Assembly (NCBI GenBank): GCA_001512635.1
Contig: LFSA01000022.1
Coordinates: forward strand, 1 to 64,000
Direction of reading: 5' to 3'
Length of the DNA: 64,000 nucleotides
From: Pelotomaculum sp. DTU098
Lineage (GTDB): Bacteria; Bacillota; Desulfotomaculia; Desulfotomaculales; Pelotomaculaceae
Shown here: positions 9,301 to 18,667 of the stretch, in pieces
How the letters are laid out: every line of letters starts with the position of its first letter
Numbering within the stretch: position 1 is the stretch's first letter
The notes under the pieces: model-generated
Database searches by the model: none
Told to the model about the DNA's origin: nothing
Seen by the model: the letters and a program-made list of their open reading frames with translations, nothing else
Program-made: the position numbers and the translations under genes

Positions 9301-9600
9301 TCAAAGCAAAGCCAGGAGCAGCCAGAGGTGGTGGTGGTGCAGTGAGTCAATGAAAAAAGCATTGAACAGGAGAGCAATCAGGGCTGCCGTAATCCAGAGA
9401 TTGCCTGTATCCTGGCACTTTCAGGCAATGAAGGATAAAATGCCGGCCCGATCCAACCTGTAGTTTGAAGCCAAGAGCAGCCAGTCTGTATTTCCCAGAG
9501 GCACACCTTTCCTGTGGATGCTCCTGTCCAATCTGCGCCAGGGTGTGCCTGGCAATGATCGCTTTTCCGCGTACAGCAGGTTGTTATGTATAAATGCGTT
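9301..9600 (-). pseudogene. Relic, probably of an O-antigen ligase/Wzy-like membrane protein
   Basis: The minus strand keeps one coding-like frame for about 100 codons, from an AFIHNNLL segment near 9590 down to a TGA at 9301-9303. A single in-frame TGA at 9421-9423 interrupts it and there is no start codon. The last part (WITAALIALLFNAFF then IDSLHHHHLWLLLALL) looks like the C-terminal membrane helices and His-rich loop of Firmicute O-antigen ligase-like proteins, and HNN matches their conserved loop. The upstream part of the gene is missing. Family assignment is by pattern memory and moderate at best. Confidence 0.4.
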
Positions 9601-9626
9601 TTATTTATGTATAGATACGTTTTATT
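9585..9626. repeat. Two tandem 21-bp direct repeats
   Basis: TATGTATA(A/G)AT(G/A)CG followed by TTTTATT occurs twice head to tail at 9585-9605 and 9606-9626, with 19 of 21 positions identical. The pair lies 45 bp before the ATG of the small membrane protein gene, where a regulator or promoter would sit. Each unit contains a partial dyad around GTATA. Confidence 0.6.
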
Positions 9627-9670
9627 AAAGAGAACATAGTACCAAAATACATGGGAGGTTTTTCACGGAA

Positions 9671-10147
9671 ATGTTTTGGTACTGGGAAAGTGTTGTCTAC
9701 GCTGGAATTATTTGGTTGGCAGTCTTTATTCTAGTTGAGCCGGGGCGTTTAAAAGAGCTTTGGCCGGTGGGCTTTATTTCTTCCGCAGTTTTTTTTACTG
9801 TTCATCTCAATTTACTAAGTACTGGATTGTCGAGTTTTCCAAATGGTTTTCTAACAGTATTTGGTGTGCCTTTTTTTCACCTGGTATGGGTCTTTGGCGC
9901 AGGGATTTTGTTAATGAATTACATGCAGAGGGATTTTACCAGAAGATTAATGGTCTTAATTATTTTTACATTGCTGGGGTTCTGTTTGGACCTGTTTTCT
10001 GTTAGTGTTGGGGGCCATATCCACAGCTCAAGTTTCGATCCTATTAATTCTCTTGGTTTAATTTTTTTCAGATTGATTGTATTTGTTTGGTTCTCAGATG
10101 GGTTCTTTGCAGAAAGGATTTATGGAAAGGAAAAAATGATTTATTGA
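9671..10147 (+). CDS. CBO0543-like multi-pass membrane protein
   Basis: A 158-residue protein with about five hydrophobic segments and no catalytic motif that I recognise. Its central GVPFFHLVWVFGAGILLMNYM pattern parallels GIPVLHIFQTYASSILYLNWL in the protein at 31845-32294, so the two are probably distant paralogs of the clostridial CBO0543-like membrane family, function unknown. A GGAGGT site lies about 11 bases before the ATG. It stands alone between a degraded gene and a terminator, with tandem repeats just upstream that may be operator sites. Confidence 0.65.
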   Translation: MFWYWESVVYAGIIWLAVFILVEPGRLKELWPVGFISSAVFFTVHLNLLSTGLSSFPNGFLTVFGVPFFHLVWVFGAGILLMNYMQRDFTRRLMVLIIFTLLGFCLDLFSVSVGGHIHSSSFDPINSLGLIFFRLIVFVWFSDGFFAERIYGKEKMIY

Positions 10148-10629
10148 TATCCTGTTGATGCTGGTGATGCTTAAAGTTTGTCTCTTTATCCTGCAATACA
10201 CCGGGTTTCCTACAGTAATTGAGACTGTACAGGAAAGCTATAGCTGGAATAATTATAGATGGAATAATGATAAGATAATCTGTGGTTAAGATGTTTTCAT
10301 AATAAATAGCTCCGGCAGGATTAACTACCTGCCGGGTTTTATTCAGGCTGTAGGGATAGGATGTATTCTTGCAGGATAAATAAAGGGTAAATAGAAACAG
10401 AACAAGGCCAGGATGGCCAATTATCTATAGGTTAATACATATTAATGAAAAAACATAGCAACTGGCAAATATAATGAAATTTATTTCTTGGGATGGGGAA
10501 TAATTCCATAGGGTATTTGGTTTATAACCAGTTGATCTGTCCGTTTAGTTGCAGGATGTTGTATAATTAGGACATTGCAGGTAATCAATTTCAAAAGGGC
10601 AGAATTCAGGATAACAGGAGTGAATATGC
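10148..10629. other. Intergenic region before the activase gene
   Basis: Apart from the terminator near 10312 no gene is visible. AT-rich; a TATAAT at 10562-10567 could be a -10 hexamer for the activase gene, but no convincing -35 element stands 16-18 bases upstream. AGGAG at 10616-10620 is the ribosome binding site of the next gene. Confidence 0.4.
10312..10345 (+). terminator. Rho-independent terminator
   Basis: Perfect CCGGCAGG / CCTGCCGG 8-bp stem with an eight-base loop followed by GTTTTATT. Ends transcription of the CBO0543-like gene. Confidence 0.88.
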
Positions 10630-13600
10630 TTGAAGGCGCTGGGATTATGTATTGGTGCTTCGAATATAAGTATGGTTTTACTGGAACAGGGGGCGGACAG
10701 GCAGATTAGCATCCTCGCTACCAAAACCAGGCCCCACGAGGGTAATCCCCGCAGGACAATCGCCAGCCTTGTGGGCGGGAAACTGCTCAGGGATGTCCAT
10801 CGCCTTGCGGTAACGGGGAGAAAGCTGCGGAGCAAATTGAACGCTTCTTCCCTTTCCGAGCCGGAAGCTGTTGAGCATGCCTACCGCTACCTGCGCGCTT
10901 CCGGAAGCGAAGCCGACATGATTGTCAGCGTTGGTGGGGAAACGTTTATTGCCTATAAACTGGACCATAGGGGCAGGATTAGTGGTATCTATACAGGAAA
11001 TAAATGCGCATCCGGCACCGGGGAGTTCTTTTTACAGCAGATAAAGAGGATGAATTTAACTGTGGAGGAAGCCGTTTCTACTGCTGATCTGGATAATCCA
11101 TATAAGGTGGCCGGCAGGTGTTCTGTTTTCTGCAAAAGTGACTGTACCCATGCCCTGAACAAAGGTGCCCCGAAAGAGCGGGTTGTAGCGGGCCTTTGTG
11201 AAATGATGGCGGTCAAGGTCAGCGAGCTGTTGAAAAAAACAGAGTACAACAAGGTGATGATAGTGGGCGGGGCTTCGGCCAATAAGCCCATGATCCATTT
11301 TTTAAAGAGAGAAATTCCCGACCTGGTTGTTCCGGAACAGGCGAATTGCTTTGAGGCCATGGGAGCCGCCCTGTGGGCTCTGGAGAGGGAAACCCTGCCT
11401 GTCCGCAGCCTGGAGGAGCTTTTTAAAGGAGGGGGGAGTGTCTTTACAACCCTGCCTCCCTTGAAAGATTACCTGTCCCGGGTCACCTTCAAGGAAACCG
11501 TCCGCCAGGAGCCAAAGGAAGGGGATACCTGTATCCTGGGCCTGGACGTTGGTTCGACGACGACAAAGGCTGTCCTCCTGAGAACCAGCGACAATGCCAT
11601 TATTGCCAGCTGCTACCTGCGCACCAACGGCGACCCGATCCAGGCTTCCAGGAAATGCTACCGGGAGATTCACCGGCAGTTGGAAGCAAGTAAGGTGAAT
11701 GTTGAAATCGTAGGGCTGGGGGTTACGGGTTCGGGCAGGCAAATTGCCGGACTCCACGCCCTCACCCCTGCCGTGATCAACGAAATTATAGCCCATGCCA
11801 CGGCAGCTGTTTATTTTGACCCGGAGGTGGAAACCATCTTTGAAATCGGCGGGCAGGATGCCAAGTATACATACATCACCAGCCGGGTTGCTTCGGATTA
11901 TGCCATGAATGAAGCCTGCTCCGCAGGAACGGGGTCTTTTTTAGAGGAGGCGGCCAGAGAATCCCTTGACATCGCAACCGAGGAAATCGGGGATATTGCT
12001 TTGAAAAGCGCCAGGCCCCTGAACTTCAGCGACCAGTGTGCGGCTTTTATCAGCAGCGACATCAAGACAGCCATTCAGGAGGGGGCCAGTATTGAAGATC
12101 TGGCCGCGGGCCTGGTTTACTCAATTTGCATGAATTACAACAACCGGGTCAAAGGAAACAGGGCCGTGGGGCGAAAGGTCTTCATGCAGGGCGGTGTCTG
12201 CTATAACAGGGCTGTTCCGGTGGCCATGGCGGCCCTGACCGGAAAGGAAATAATCGTGCCCCCGGAGCCGGGCCTGATGGGCGCCTTCGGCGTGGCCCTG
12301 GAGGTTAATAACAGGCTGGCCATGGGCCTGCTGCAGCCGGCTCGCTTTAACCTGGCGGAGCTGGTGGAGCGCGGGGTAGCCTACGGCAAGCCCTTTACCT
12401 GCGCGGGAGGCAAAGAGAAATGTGACCGCAGGTGTATAATCAACGTAATTCAAATAAATGGAAAGAGCTATCCCTTCGGGGGGGCCTGCAACAGGTACGT
12501 CAACCTGCTTCATAACAGAAAGCAACCCGATACGGTTAAACTGGACCTGGTCCAACTCCGGGAGCGGCTTGTTTACCAGAAATATGGCAGGGAAAGGGGG
12601 ATCCGGCTGCTGCCGCCCAACGGGAAAAAGGTGGCGGTTAACCGTTCCCTTCTAACCAATACCCTCTTTCCACTCTATTATAATTTCTTTACAGCCCTGG
12701 GTTTTGAAGTGCTTTGCAGCGAAGAGATCGATCCCGAGGGCATGGAAAGGAGAGGCGCGGAATTCTGCTATCCGGTGGAGATTGCCCACGGCGCCCTGAT
12801 GGATTCCATCAACAAGCACCCGGATTATTACTTTCTGCCCCACGTGGGTTCCATGCCCGTAGAAAACGGCATCCCCAACAGCGTGACCTGTCCTTTTGTG
12901 CAGGCGGAGCCCTATTACTTGAAAGCAGCCTTCGACGAGCTGAAGGAGGGGGTTGTCTTAAGCCCGGTCCTCGATTTTTCAAAGGGTTACGAAGAGGCGC
13001 TGGAAAGCTTTTTGGAACTGGGCAGGACCCTGGGTTTTCCCGCAAGAATCACCAGAAAAGCCTTTAGCCTAGGGGTCCGGGCCCAGATAGATTTCCACCG
13101 GGAGTGCCAGGAGATGGGCAGGTTGTTCCTGGAGGAACTGGAACAGGACCCGGCAGGTACGGCCATTGTGCTTTTCGGCAGGCCATACAATGCCTTCACT
13201 AAAATAGCGAACATGGGCATTCCCCAGAAATTTGCCACCCGGGGCTACCGCATTATTCCCTACGACTTTTTACCCTTCGGGGCAGAGGAACCGGATGAAA
13301 CCATGTTCTGGGCCATGGGCCAGATGATCCTGAAGGCTGCCAGGCTTGTGCAGCACCACCCCCAGTTGTTCGCCACTTATATAACGAATTTTAGCTGTGG
13401 TCCCGATTCCTTTGTTGTAGGGTTTTTCAGGGATACCATGGGACAGAAGCCTTCCCTGACGCTGGAGCTGGACAGCCATACGGCGGACGCCGGGCTAGAC
13501 ACCAGAATCGAGGCTTTTCTGGATATCATCCAGAGTTTCAGGGAGATTAACAGGTTAAAAACCCCTCTGCCGGTAAAAACATTCAGGCCGGCCAGGGTCG

Positions 13601-14970
13601 TCATGGAAAAGGATAATACTTGGGTGGAGAGCTCCGCCGGCCGGAGGTATCCACTTAATCACCCGCGGGTCCACGTGTTGATCCCTTCCATGGGGGATTT
13701 GGGTTCAAGAATGCTGGCTGCAACTCTGCGCCATCTTGGAATCAAAGCCTCAGCGGTTCCGCCGCCTTCGGCAAAGGAACTTAAAACAGGCAAGGGCTAC
13801 ACCTCCTGTAAGGAGTGCCTGCCCCTGCTTCTTACCGTAGGCAGCCTCTTTAACCACCTGGAGAACAGGGCAAACCCTGAGGAATTGCTGGTCTACTTCA
13901 TGCCGACGTCCCCGGGGCCCTGCCGTTTCGGCCAGTACAATGTCCTGATCAAAAGACTTATTGAAAAAATGCAGATTGAGGATGTGGCCCAGATCTCCCT
14001 GACCTGCGATAACGGTTATGCCGGCCTGGGCACGGATTTTTCGGCGAGGGCCTGGCAGGCGGTGGTCATCTCAGATGTGCTGGATGACATCTACAGCGCG
14101 GTTTTAACCATTGCCAGAGACAAAAAAAGAGCCCTTGCCACTTACAAAGATGTATGTGAAGGAATCATCGCCAGTCTGGAGAGGGACAGCTGGAAGGGGA
14201 TTAAGGAAACCCTGCGCAAAGCTGCCAGGACCCTTAGAAGCATCGAGCGGAAGCAGTCTTTAGAACATACACCCAAGGTCGCCCTGGTGGGCGAAATCTA
14301 CGTCAGAAGGGATGGGTTTTCCAGACAGTACCTGGTGGAAAGGCTGGCCGAGCATGGGATTATCGTCAACGCTTCGCCCATTGCGGAATGGATTTACTAC
14401 TGTGACTACCTTCAAAAAACCAAGAACCGTCACCTGCTGACCGGTAAGGACCGGCTGGGGAACTACATTTTGCAGTTTTTCAAGATCTCCTTTGAGCGGA
14501 CCATTAAAGGGATCCTTTCCCAGTCCGGTTTTTACAAAGCCCACATGGTTGATGTGGAAAGGCTGATAAATAATGCCTCCGGCCTGATCAACCCGAGGCT
14601 TACAGTTGAAACAATTTTAACTGCCGGGGCAGCTATCACGGAAATCGTTGATGATGTGGCGGGAGTCATTTCCATCGGCCCCTTTGGTTGCATGCCCAGC
14701 AGGATTGCGGAAGCAGTCCTTAATTTCAAGATTAATGAAGCTAAGCTGGAGACCGCGAAGGATAAGAACCTTGTGGCCAGGATCATGGAGGACTATCCAG
14801 CACTGCCATTTCTGTCGGTTGAAACTGACGGCAATACCTTTCCCCAGGTCATTGAGGCGAGGCTGGAGGTCTTCTGCATGCAGGTGGAAAGGGTGCACCG
14901 GCGGCTCCTGGAGCTAAAAGGCGGTTTCTCCAAGAGGTATCTTAAAGCTATTTCCAGCCTCCTCCGGTAG
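10630..14970 (+). CDS. Giant 2-hydroxyacyl-CoA dehydratase activase-type protein
   Basis: A 1446-residue fusion of the kind annotated as 2-hydroxyglutaryl-CoA dehydratase activator. Two BcrA/BadF/BadG/HgdC-type ATPase domains stand in tandem: the first (residues about 5-260) has a degenerate phosphate loop and CASGTGEFF near 125. The second (about 300-560) has a canonical GLDVGSTTTKAVLL and CSAGTGSFLEEA near 430. A DUF2229-like region (about 650-900) follows, then an HgdB/dehydratase-component-like region (about 1000-1400) with Cys residues such as SCKECLP near 1059. Activases use ATP and a [4Fe-4S] cluster at the dimer interface to deliver a low-potential electron. The start is TTG at 10630 with AGGAG nine bases upstream. 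It is monocistronic and its physiological target is unknown. Confidence 0.85.
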   Translation: MKALGLCIGASNISMVLLEQGADRQISILATKTRPHEGNPRRTIASLVGGKLLRDVHRLAVTGRKLRSKLNASSLSEPEAVEHAYRYLRASGSEADMIVSVGGETFIAYKLDHRGRISGIYTGNKCASGTGEFFLQQIKRMNLTVEEAVSTADLDNPYKVAGRCSVFCKSDCTHALNKGAPKERVVAGLCEMMAVKVSELLKKTEYNKVMIVGGASANKPMIHFLKREIPDLVVPEQANCFEAMGAALWALERETLPVRSLEELFKGGGSVFTTLPPLKDYLSRVTFKETVRQEPKEGDTCILGLDVGSTTTKAVLLRTSDNAIIASCYLRTNGDPIQASRKCYREIHRQLEASKVNVEIVGLGVTGSGRQIAGLHALTPAVINEIIAHATAAVYFDPEVETIFEIGGQDAKYTYITSRVASDYAMNEACSAGTGSFLEEAARESLDIATEEIGDIALKSARPLNFSDQCAAFISSDIKTAIQEGASIEDLAAGLVYSICMNYNNRVKGNRAVGRKVFMQGGVCYNRAVPVAMAALTGKEIIVPPEPGLMGAFGVALEVNNRLAMGLLQPARFNLAELVERGVAYGKPFTCAGGKEKCDRRCIINVIQINGKSYPFGGACNRYVNLLHNRKQPDTVKLDLVQLRERLVYQKYGRERGIRLLPPNGKKVAVNRSLLTNTLFPLYYNFFTALGFEVLCSEEIDPEGMERRGAEFCYPVEIAHGALMDSINKHPDYYFLPHVGSMPVENGIPNSVTCPFVQAEPYYLKAAFDELKEGVVLSPVLDFSKGYEEALESFLELGRTLGFPARITRKAFSLGVRAQIDFHRECQEMGRLFLEELEQDPAGTAIVLFGRPYNAFTKIANMGIPQKFATRGYRIIPYDFLPFGAEEPDETMFWAMGQMILKAARLVQHHPQLFATYITNFSCGPDSFVVGFFRDTMGQKPSLTLELDSHTADAGLDTRIEAFLDIIQSFREINRLKTPLPVKTFRPARVVMEKDNTWVESSAGRRYPLNHPRVHVLIPSMGDLGSRMLAATLRHLGIKASAVPPPSAKELKTGKGYTSCKECLPLLLTVGSLFNHLENRANPEELLVYFMPTSPGPCRFGQYNVLIKRLIEKMQIEDVAQISLTCDNGYAGLGTDFSARAWQAVVISDVLDDIYSAVLTIARDKKRALATYKDVCEGIIASLERDSWKGIKETLRKAARTLRSIERKQSLEHTPKVALVGEIYVRRDGFSRQYLVERLAEHGIIVNASPIAEWIYYCDYLQKTKNRHLLTGKDRLGNYILQFFKISFERTIKGILSQSGFYKAHMVDVERLINNASGLINPRLTVETILTAGAAITEIVDDVAGVISIGPFGCMPSRIAEAVLNFKINEAKLETAKDKNLVARIMEDYPALPFLSVETDGNTFPQVIEARLEVFCMQVERVHRRLLELKGGFSKRYLKAISSLLR

Positions 14971-14995
14971 GAGATAGTTTCTTTAAAACCCAGGC

Positions 14996-15835
14996 TTAAT
15001 CTTCCTGTAGCGGCAGTGTGAATGTGGAACCGGCTGGCGCAAACCGGAAGCGGGAACCGAAAAGGGAAGCCAGGCGGGCTATTACGGGCAGCCCGGTGCA
15101 GTGATTGGCGGCCAGCAGGCAGAGGTCCAGGCCTTGTAGAAAGGTGAGGGCGGCTTCCTGCTGGGAGGCGGGAGCCGGCCCCAGGTGGGTGCCTCCGATG
15201 ATAGCGTAAACCTGGCTGACGCCGGTTACTTTCCTGGCGTGTTTGATTATGTTTACCAGGCCGGCGTGGGCGCAGCCAAGGAGGATCACCAGCCCCTCCG
15301 GTATTACGCAGTAAAGGCTCAGGTCATCGAGAAGCGGGTCGGGAGAGATCTTCTTACCGTTTTCCTGGCAGTAAAGTTTATTGTCCGGCTTTTCAAAGGG
15401 GGTTTCCCGGGGTATTTCACCGCTTACCCAGAGTCCCGGCAATATCTCCCGGGGCTCCCTGGTAAGAACGAAATCAGCCCCGGCGTTTTCCAGTACCTCT
15501 CTGCAAAAGGGGACTCCAATGTAACGGTGCTTGTCCGCAGAATAATGGGAGGTAAATAACGCGGGGTGGGCATATACAGGCAGCCTTCCCCGGTGGCGCA
15601 GAAAAGCCCTCAGACCCCCTGTGTGGTCGGAGTGGCCGTGGCTCAGGACCAGAGCTTCCACCTGCTTCAGGTCAAGACCCAGGGCAGCCGCGTTTGACAA
15701 CAGATTGCCCTGCTCCCCTGTATCAAAGAGAATTTTCCTGCCGTCTTTTTCTATATACAGGCACAGGCCCCACTCTCCGACAAGGTTTTCAGGTGTTCCT
15801 ACGGTGTTTTCACATACTACGGTCACTTTAAGCAT
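14996..15835 (-). CDS. Metallo-beta-lactamase-fold hydrolase, RFA-P synthase-like
   Basis: A 279-residue metallo-beta-lactamase superfamily protein with the metal-binding motif LSHGHSDHTGGL (residues about 64-75), a later GCAHAGLVNI segment supplying another metal His, and IGGTHLGPA near the C terminus. This arrangement resembles the archaeal 7,8-dihydropterin-6-methyl-4-(beta-D-ribofuranosyl)aminobenzene 5'-phosphate synthase and many clostridial relatives annotated simply as MBL-fold hydrolases. The actual substrate is unknown. A GGGAGG site precedes the ATG. It is convergent with the activase gene, with only 25 bases between the stops. Confidence 0.85.
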   Translation of the reverse strand: MLKVTVVCENTVGTPENLVGEWGLCLYIEKDGRKILFDTGEQGNLLSNAAALGLDLKQVEALVLSHGHSDHTGGLRAFLRHRGRLPVYAHPALFTSHYSADKHRYIGVPFCREVLENAGADFVLTREPREILPGLWVSGEIPRETPFEKPDNKLYCQENGKKISPDPLLDDLSLYCVIPEGLVILLGCAHAGLVNIIKHARKVTGVSQVYAIIGGTHLGPAPASQQEAALTFLQGLDLCLLAANHCTGLPVIARLASLFGSRFRFAPAGSTFTLPLQED

Positions 15836-16088
15836 GGGCTGTTAACCTCCCTGAATAGTCTTTGAAGCAATGGCCGGTTCGCATCCGGGTAAAAGGGCTG
15901 GTATATTGTTTGTTATGCAAAAGGGCGCCGCGGTGTACGCTGGCTCTGGATCCAGAGGGGTTAAATGACTAAGCATCCGGGTTTTAAAGGGTACATTTCC
16001 TTCATATTACAATTATTTTGCACTGGTTGCAAGTTATTGGGTTATTAGAGGGGTAAGGAGACTTCTGGTTGAAAAACTGATTGGGGGG

Positions 16089-16430
16089 ATGAAAATGGAT
16101 GAAATGTTGTTTAAGCGCCTTTTGCTGGCCTGGGAAGATGATGAAAACATTGATGAACTGATTCAGATGGGTTATTTTAAAAAGATAAACGGAAGGATCC
16201 TGCAAACAGAATTCTGCCGTGAAGAACTGAACCGTTTTATCAACGCCAAAAAGGCACTGGTATACGAAGCCGTTAAAGAACTGGGGAGTGCGGAAGACAT
16301 AGGAAGGGTTATGGAAATGGCTGGTATCAAAGATTTTATTACCTTTGTCTTTATTGCCGAGGAACTGGTGGAGGAAGGCAAGTTTGTCAAGGATAGAGAA
16401 AAGAACGTAGTCCTTAAGACGGGATCTTAA
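16089..16430 (+). CDS. Hypothetical protein (113 aa)
   Basis: An acidic, helix-rich soluble protein of 113 residues without a recognisable domain. GGGGGGA precedes the ATG, which supports translation; a second ATG six bases on is also possible. It ends 23 bases before the GTG of the MscS channel gene, so the two are probably co-transcribed, but this does not reveal its function. Confidence 0.6.
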   Translation: MKMDEMLFKRLLLAWEDDENIDELIQMGYFKKINGRILQTEFCREELNRFINAKKALVYEAVKELGSAEDIGRVMEMAGIKDFITFVFIAEELVEEGKFVKDREKNVVLKTGS

Positions 16431-16453
16431 TAGAAAGTTTAAAGGGTTTACCT

Positions 16454-17737
16454 GTGTGGGGTGAAAAACACTTGAACTGGCAGGAAATAACGCGCAGAAT
16501 AGAGATGTTCTTGGCCCAAAATTTAGAGGCACATTTGGTGGATTTGCTCCTCTCCCTGGTGGTTCTGGCTGTCACATACATCTTGATTAAAACTCTGAAC
16601 CGGATCCTGAACAGGATACTGCAGGAAGGTAGCCGGGAGTGGGCAGAAGGGGACGACGCTGCAACGGAACAATCCCTGTTGTCTGACAGCATGATCCGGT
16701 CGCTGCGAATTCTGCTTCAAACGCTGCTTCTTTACGGAGGTTATTTCTTTGCAGCCCTTATAATCCTGCATATTTTCAACGTGAATATCATTTCTGCCGA
16801 CGACTTGAAATCCATCGGTACAAAGCTACTCAAAATAATCGGCGTTATGGTGGGAGCAAAGCTGCTCATCAATTTCGGCCGGATGGCTATCAGACAGTTT
16901 TTTGAGAGGCACCGGATTAAGGATCACTTTACAGCGAGTCGCCGGGCAGAAACCCTGGAGAGGCTACTCTGTAGCCTCTTGACCTATGTGGTGTTTTTTG
17001 TGGCCGGCGTGACGATTCTTCAGATCTTCAATGTCAACACCGGTGCCATCCTGGCCAGCGCGGGGATCCTGGGTTTAGCTGTGGGCTTCGGCGCCCAGAG
17101 CCTTGTTAAAGATGTTATCAGCGGATTCTTTATTATTTTTGAAGACCAGTTCGGCGTTGGTGATTATGTAAATATTGAAGGTGTCGAGGGTACGGTGGAG
17201 GAGATCGGCCTGCGAACCTGCAAGGTTCGTCGCTGGACGGGCCAGTTGGAGATCCTGCCCAACGGGAGTATTACCCGGGTAACCAACTACAGCCGGGGGC
17301 AAATGCTGGCTCTGGTTATCATTAGGATTGCTTATGAGGAAGACATCGACAGGGCCATCGCTGTTTTGCAGCAGGAGAGTGAGGTTGCCTACAGAGAAAT
17401 GGAGGCTATTCTTGCTCTACCCAGGGTGGAAGGCGTCGTTGAACTGGCCGATTCCTCCGTCAACATCCGCATCACTGCCCCTGCCCTGCCGGCAAAATAC
17501 TGGGCTGTGGAGCGCGAGTTGCGCCGCCGTTTCAAAAATGCCCTGGACAGGGCCGGCATCGAGATCCCTTACCCAAGGCGGGTTTTATACCAGCGGGAAA
17601 AAGAGCTTAAAACAATTAAGGAACAGCAAAAAGAAGAAAATAAAAAAACGGATAAGCGGGTATCCATGGCGGAGACCGCAGGAACTCCGGAGTGTCAGCA
17701 ACAAATACTTGAAGAGAAGGGAGGAACCGTCTTATGA
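16454..17737 (+). CDS. MscS-family mechanosensitive ion channel
   Basis: Cytoplasmic-membrane channel that opens under membrane tension to release solutes during osmotic downshock. The 427-residue protein has N-terminal helices (about residues 25-50, 88-115 and 125-145), then the pore-lining TM3-type helix rich in Ala/Gly ([28 protein letters not shown], residues about 200-227). The beta domain follows with [24 protein letters not shown] and LPNGSI. The C-terminal tail is charged and Lys/Glu-rich. The GTG at 16454 is a weak start; downstream TTG or ATG codons are alternatives. The stop overlaps the start of the YjbQ gene, which indicates an operon. Confidence 0.9.
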   Translation: MWGEKHLNWQEITRRIEMFLAQNLEAHLVDLLLSLVVLAVTYILIKTLNRILNRILQEGSREWAEGDDAATEQSLLSDSMIRSLRILLQTLLLYGGYFFAALIILHIFNVNIISADDLKSIGTKLLKIIGVMVGAKLLINFGRMAIRQFFERHRIKDHFTASRRAETLERLLCSLLTYVVFFVAGVTILQIFNVNTGAILASAGILGLAVGFGAQSLVKDVISGFFIIFEDQFGVGDYVNIEGVEGTVEEIGLRTCKVRRWTGQLEILPNGSITRVTNYSRGQMLALVIIRIAYEEDIDRAIAVLQQESEVAYREMEAILALPRVEGVVELADSSVNIRITAPALPAKYWAVERELRRRFKNALDRAGIEIPYPRRVLYQREKELKTIKEQQKEENKKTDKRVSMAETAGTPECQQQILEEKGGTVL

Positions 17738-18147
17738 AAACTCACACGAAATACCTCTGGTTCAACACATCCAGGCGCCGCGAATACATTAACATAACCG
17801 GGGAAGTAGAAAAAGCCTTACAGGAGAGCGGTATCCAGGAAGGGATGGTCCTGGTTTCGGCGATGCACATCACGGCCGGAGTTTACGTGAATGATGATGA
17901 GCCAGGCATTATCCAGGACATCGACGAAATGTTGGAGCGGCTGGCTCCCTTCGGCAAAGCGTACCTTCATCACCGGACCGGTGAGGATAATGGGGACGCT
18001 CACTTAAAAAGCCTGCTAGTCCACCACCAGGTAATCATACCCGTAACAAAGGGCAGGCTGGATTTCGGCCCCTGGCAGCAGGTTTACTACGCTGAGTTCG
18101 ATGGCCAGAGGAAAAAAAGAGTTGTAATTAAGGTAATGGGTGAGTAA
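17734..18147 (+). CDS. YjbQ/UPF0047 family protein
   Basis: A 137-residue member of the YjbQ (UPF0047) family, sometimes named secondary thiamine-phosphate synthase because of reported weak activity in that reaction. Family features are visible: [22 protein letters not shown] near residue 40-60, [16 protein letters not shown] with conserved His/Asp/Asn residues near 80-95, and [14 protein letters not shown] near the C terminus. The ATG overlaps the stop of the mscS-like gene (ATGA), so translation is coupled. True cellular role is unknown. Confidence 0.92.
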   Translation: MKTHTKYLWFNTSRRREYINITGEVEKALQESGIQEGMVLVSAMHITAGVYVNDDEPGIIQDIDEMLERLAPFGKAYLHHRTGEDNGDAHLKSLLVHHQVIIPVTKGRLDFGPWQQVYYAEFDGQRKKRVVIKVMGE

Positions 18148-18667
18148 AGCTTATAGGAGCAACCAGCGGCCGGCTGCTCAACGGTTTCAGATTGATTACA
18201 GCTGCGGTTTCCCGTTTTACCTGCGCCGGCAGCCACCGCATTTCAGATTTCAAATAATCAATTTGCCTCAAAAAATATTCAAATAATTGTAGAGGAATGG
18301 GACTTTGTTTATTGAATTCTTATGATGCGGGTGCCCCTTTTTTTACACAATTAGACCTATTTCTATTCTCCTCTACTCTGGTGAAATACTTTTAAAAAAT
18401 GTGGGTACCCATGATTATTATATTTTTAAGGATATAGCATCCGGGTTATTCCCCAGTATACGGGGGAAGGTGAGATTCTAAGGCTTAAAGAAACTAAACA
18501 CCCAGACTATTGTTCCGGAAGTTCCCTGACCGCATCTTATTTTGCCAAGGGATATGTACCCTTAGATTAATGCTAAAAAAGAAAGGATTGAGGTTTCCAG
18601 CCAGGCTGGTCTTTATAAGATAACCCGGAAGTTTTCTAAAGGGCAGGGTTCTCCCGGAATACAGGAA
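18148..18667. other. Intergenic region before the SpoIIE gene
   Basis: No gene visible. The first 100 bases contain a GC-rich inverted repeat (GCGG..GGCTGC near 18167-18178 and GCAGCC.CCGC near 18231-18241) that could fold after the yjbQ-like gene. The rest is AT-rich and probably contains the promoter of the SpoIIE/STAS operon. Confidence 0.35.

Noticed and set aside
14648-14917. Arg/Trp/Pro-rich ORFs on the plus strand inside the activase gene and similar long shadow frames elsewhere
   Set aside because: They overlap strongly conserved coding regions in another frame and consist mainly of out-of-frame codon artefacts.
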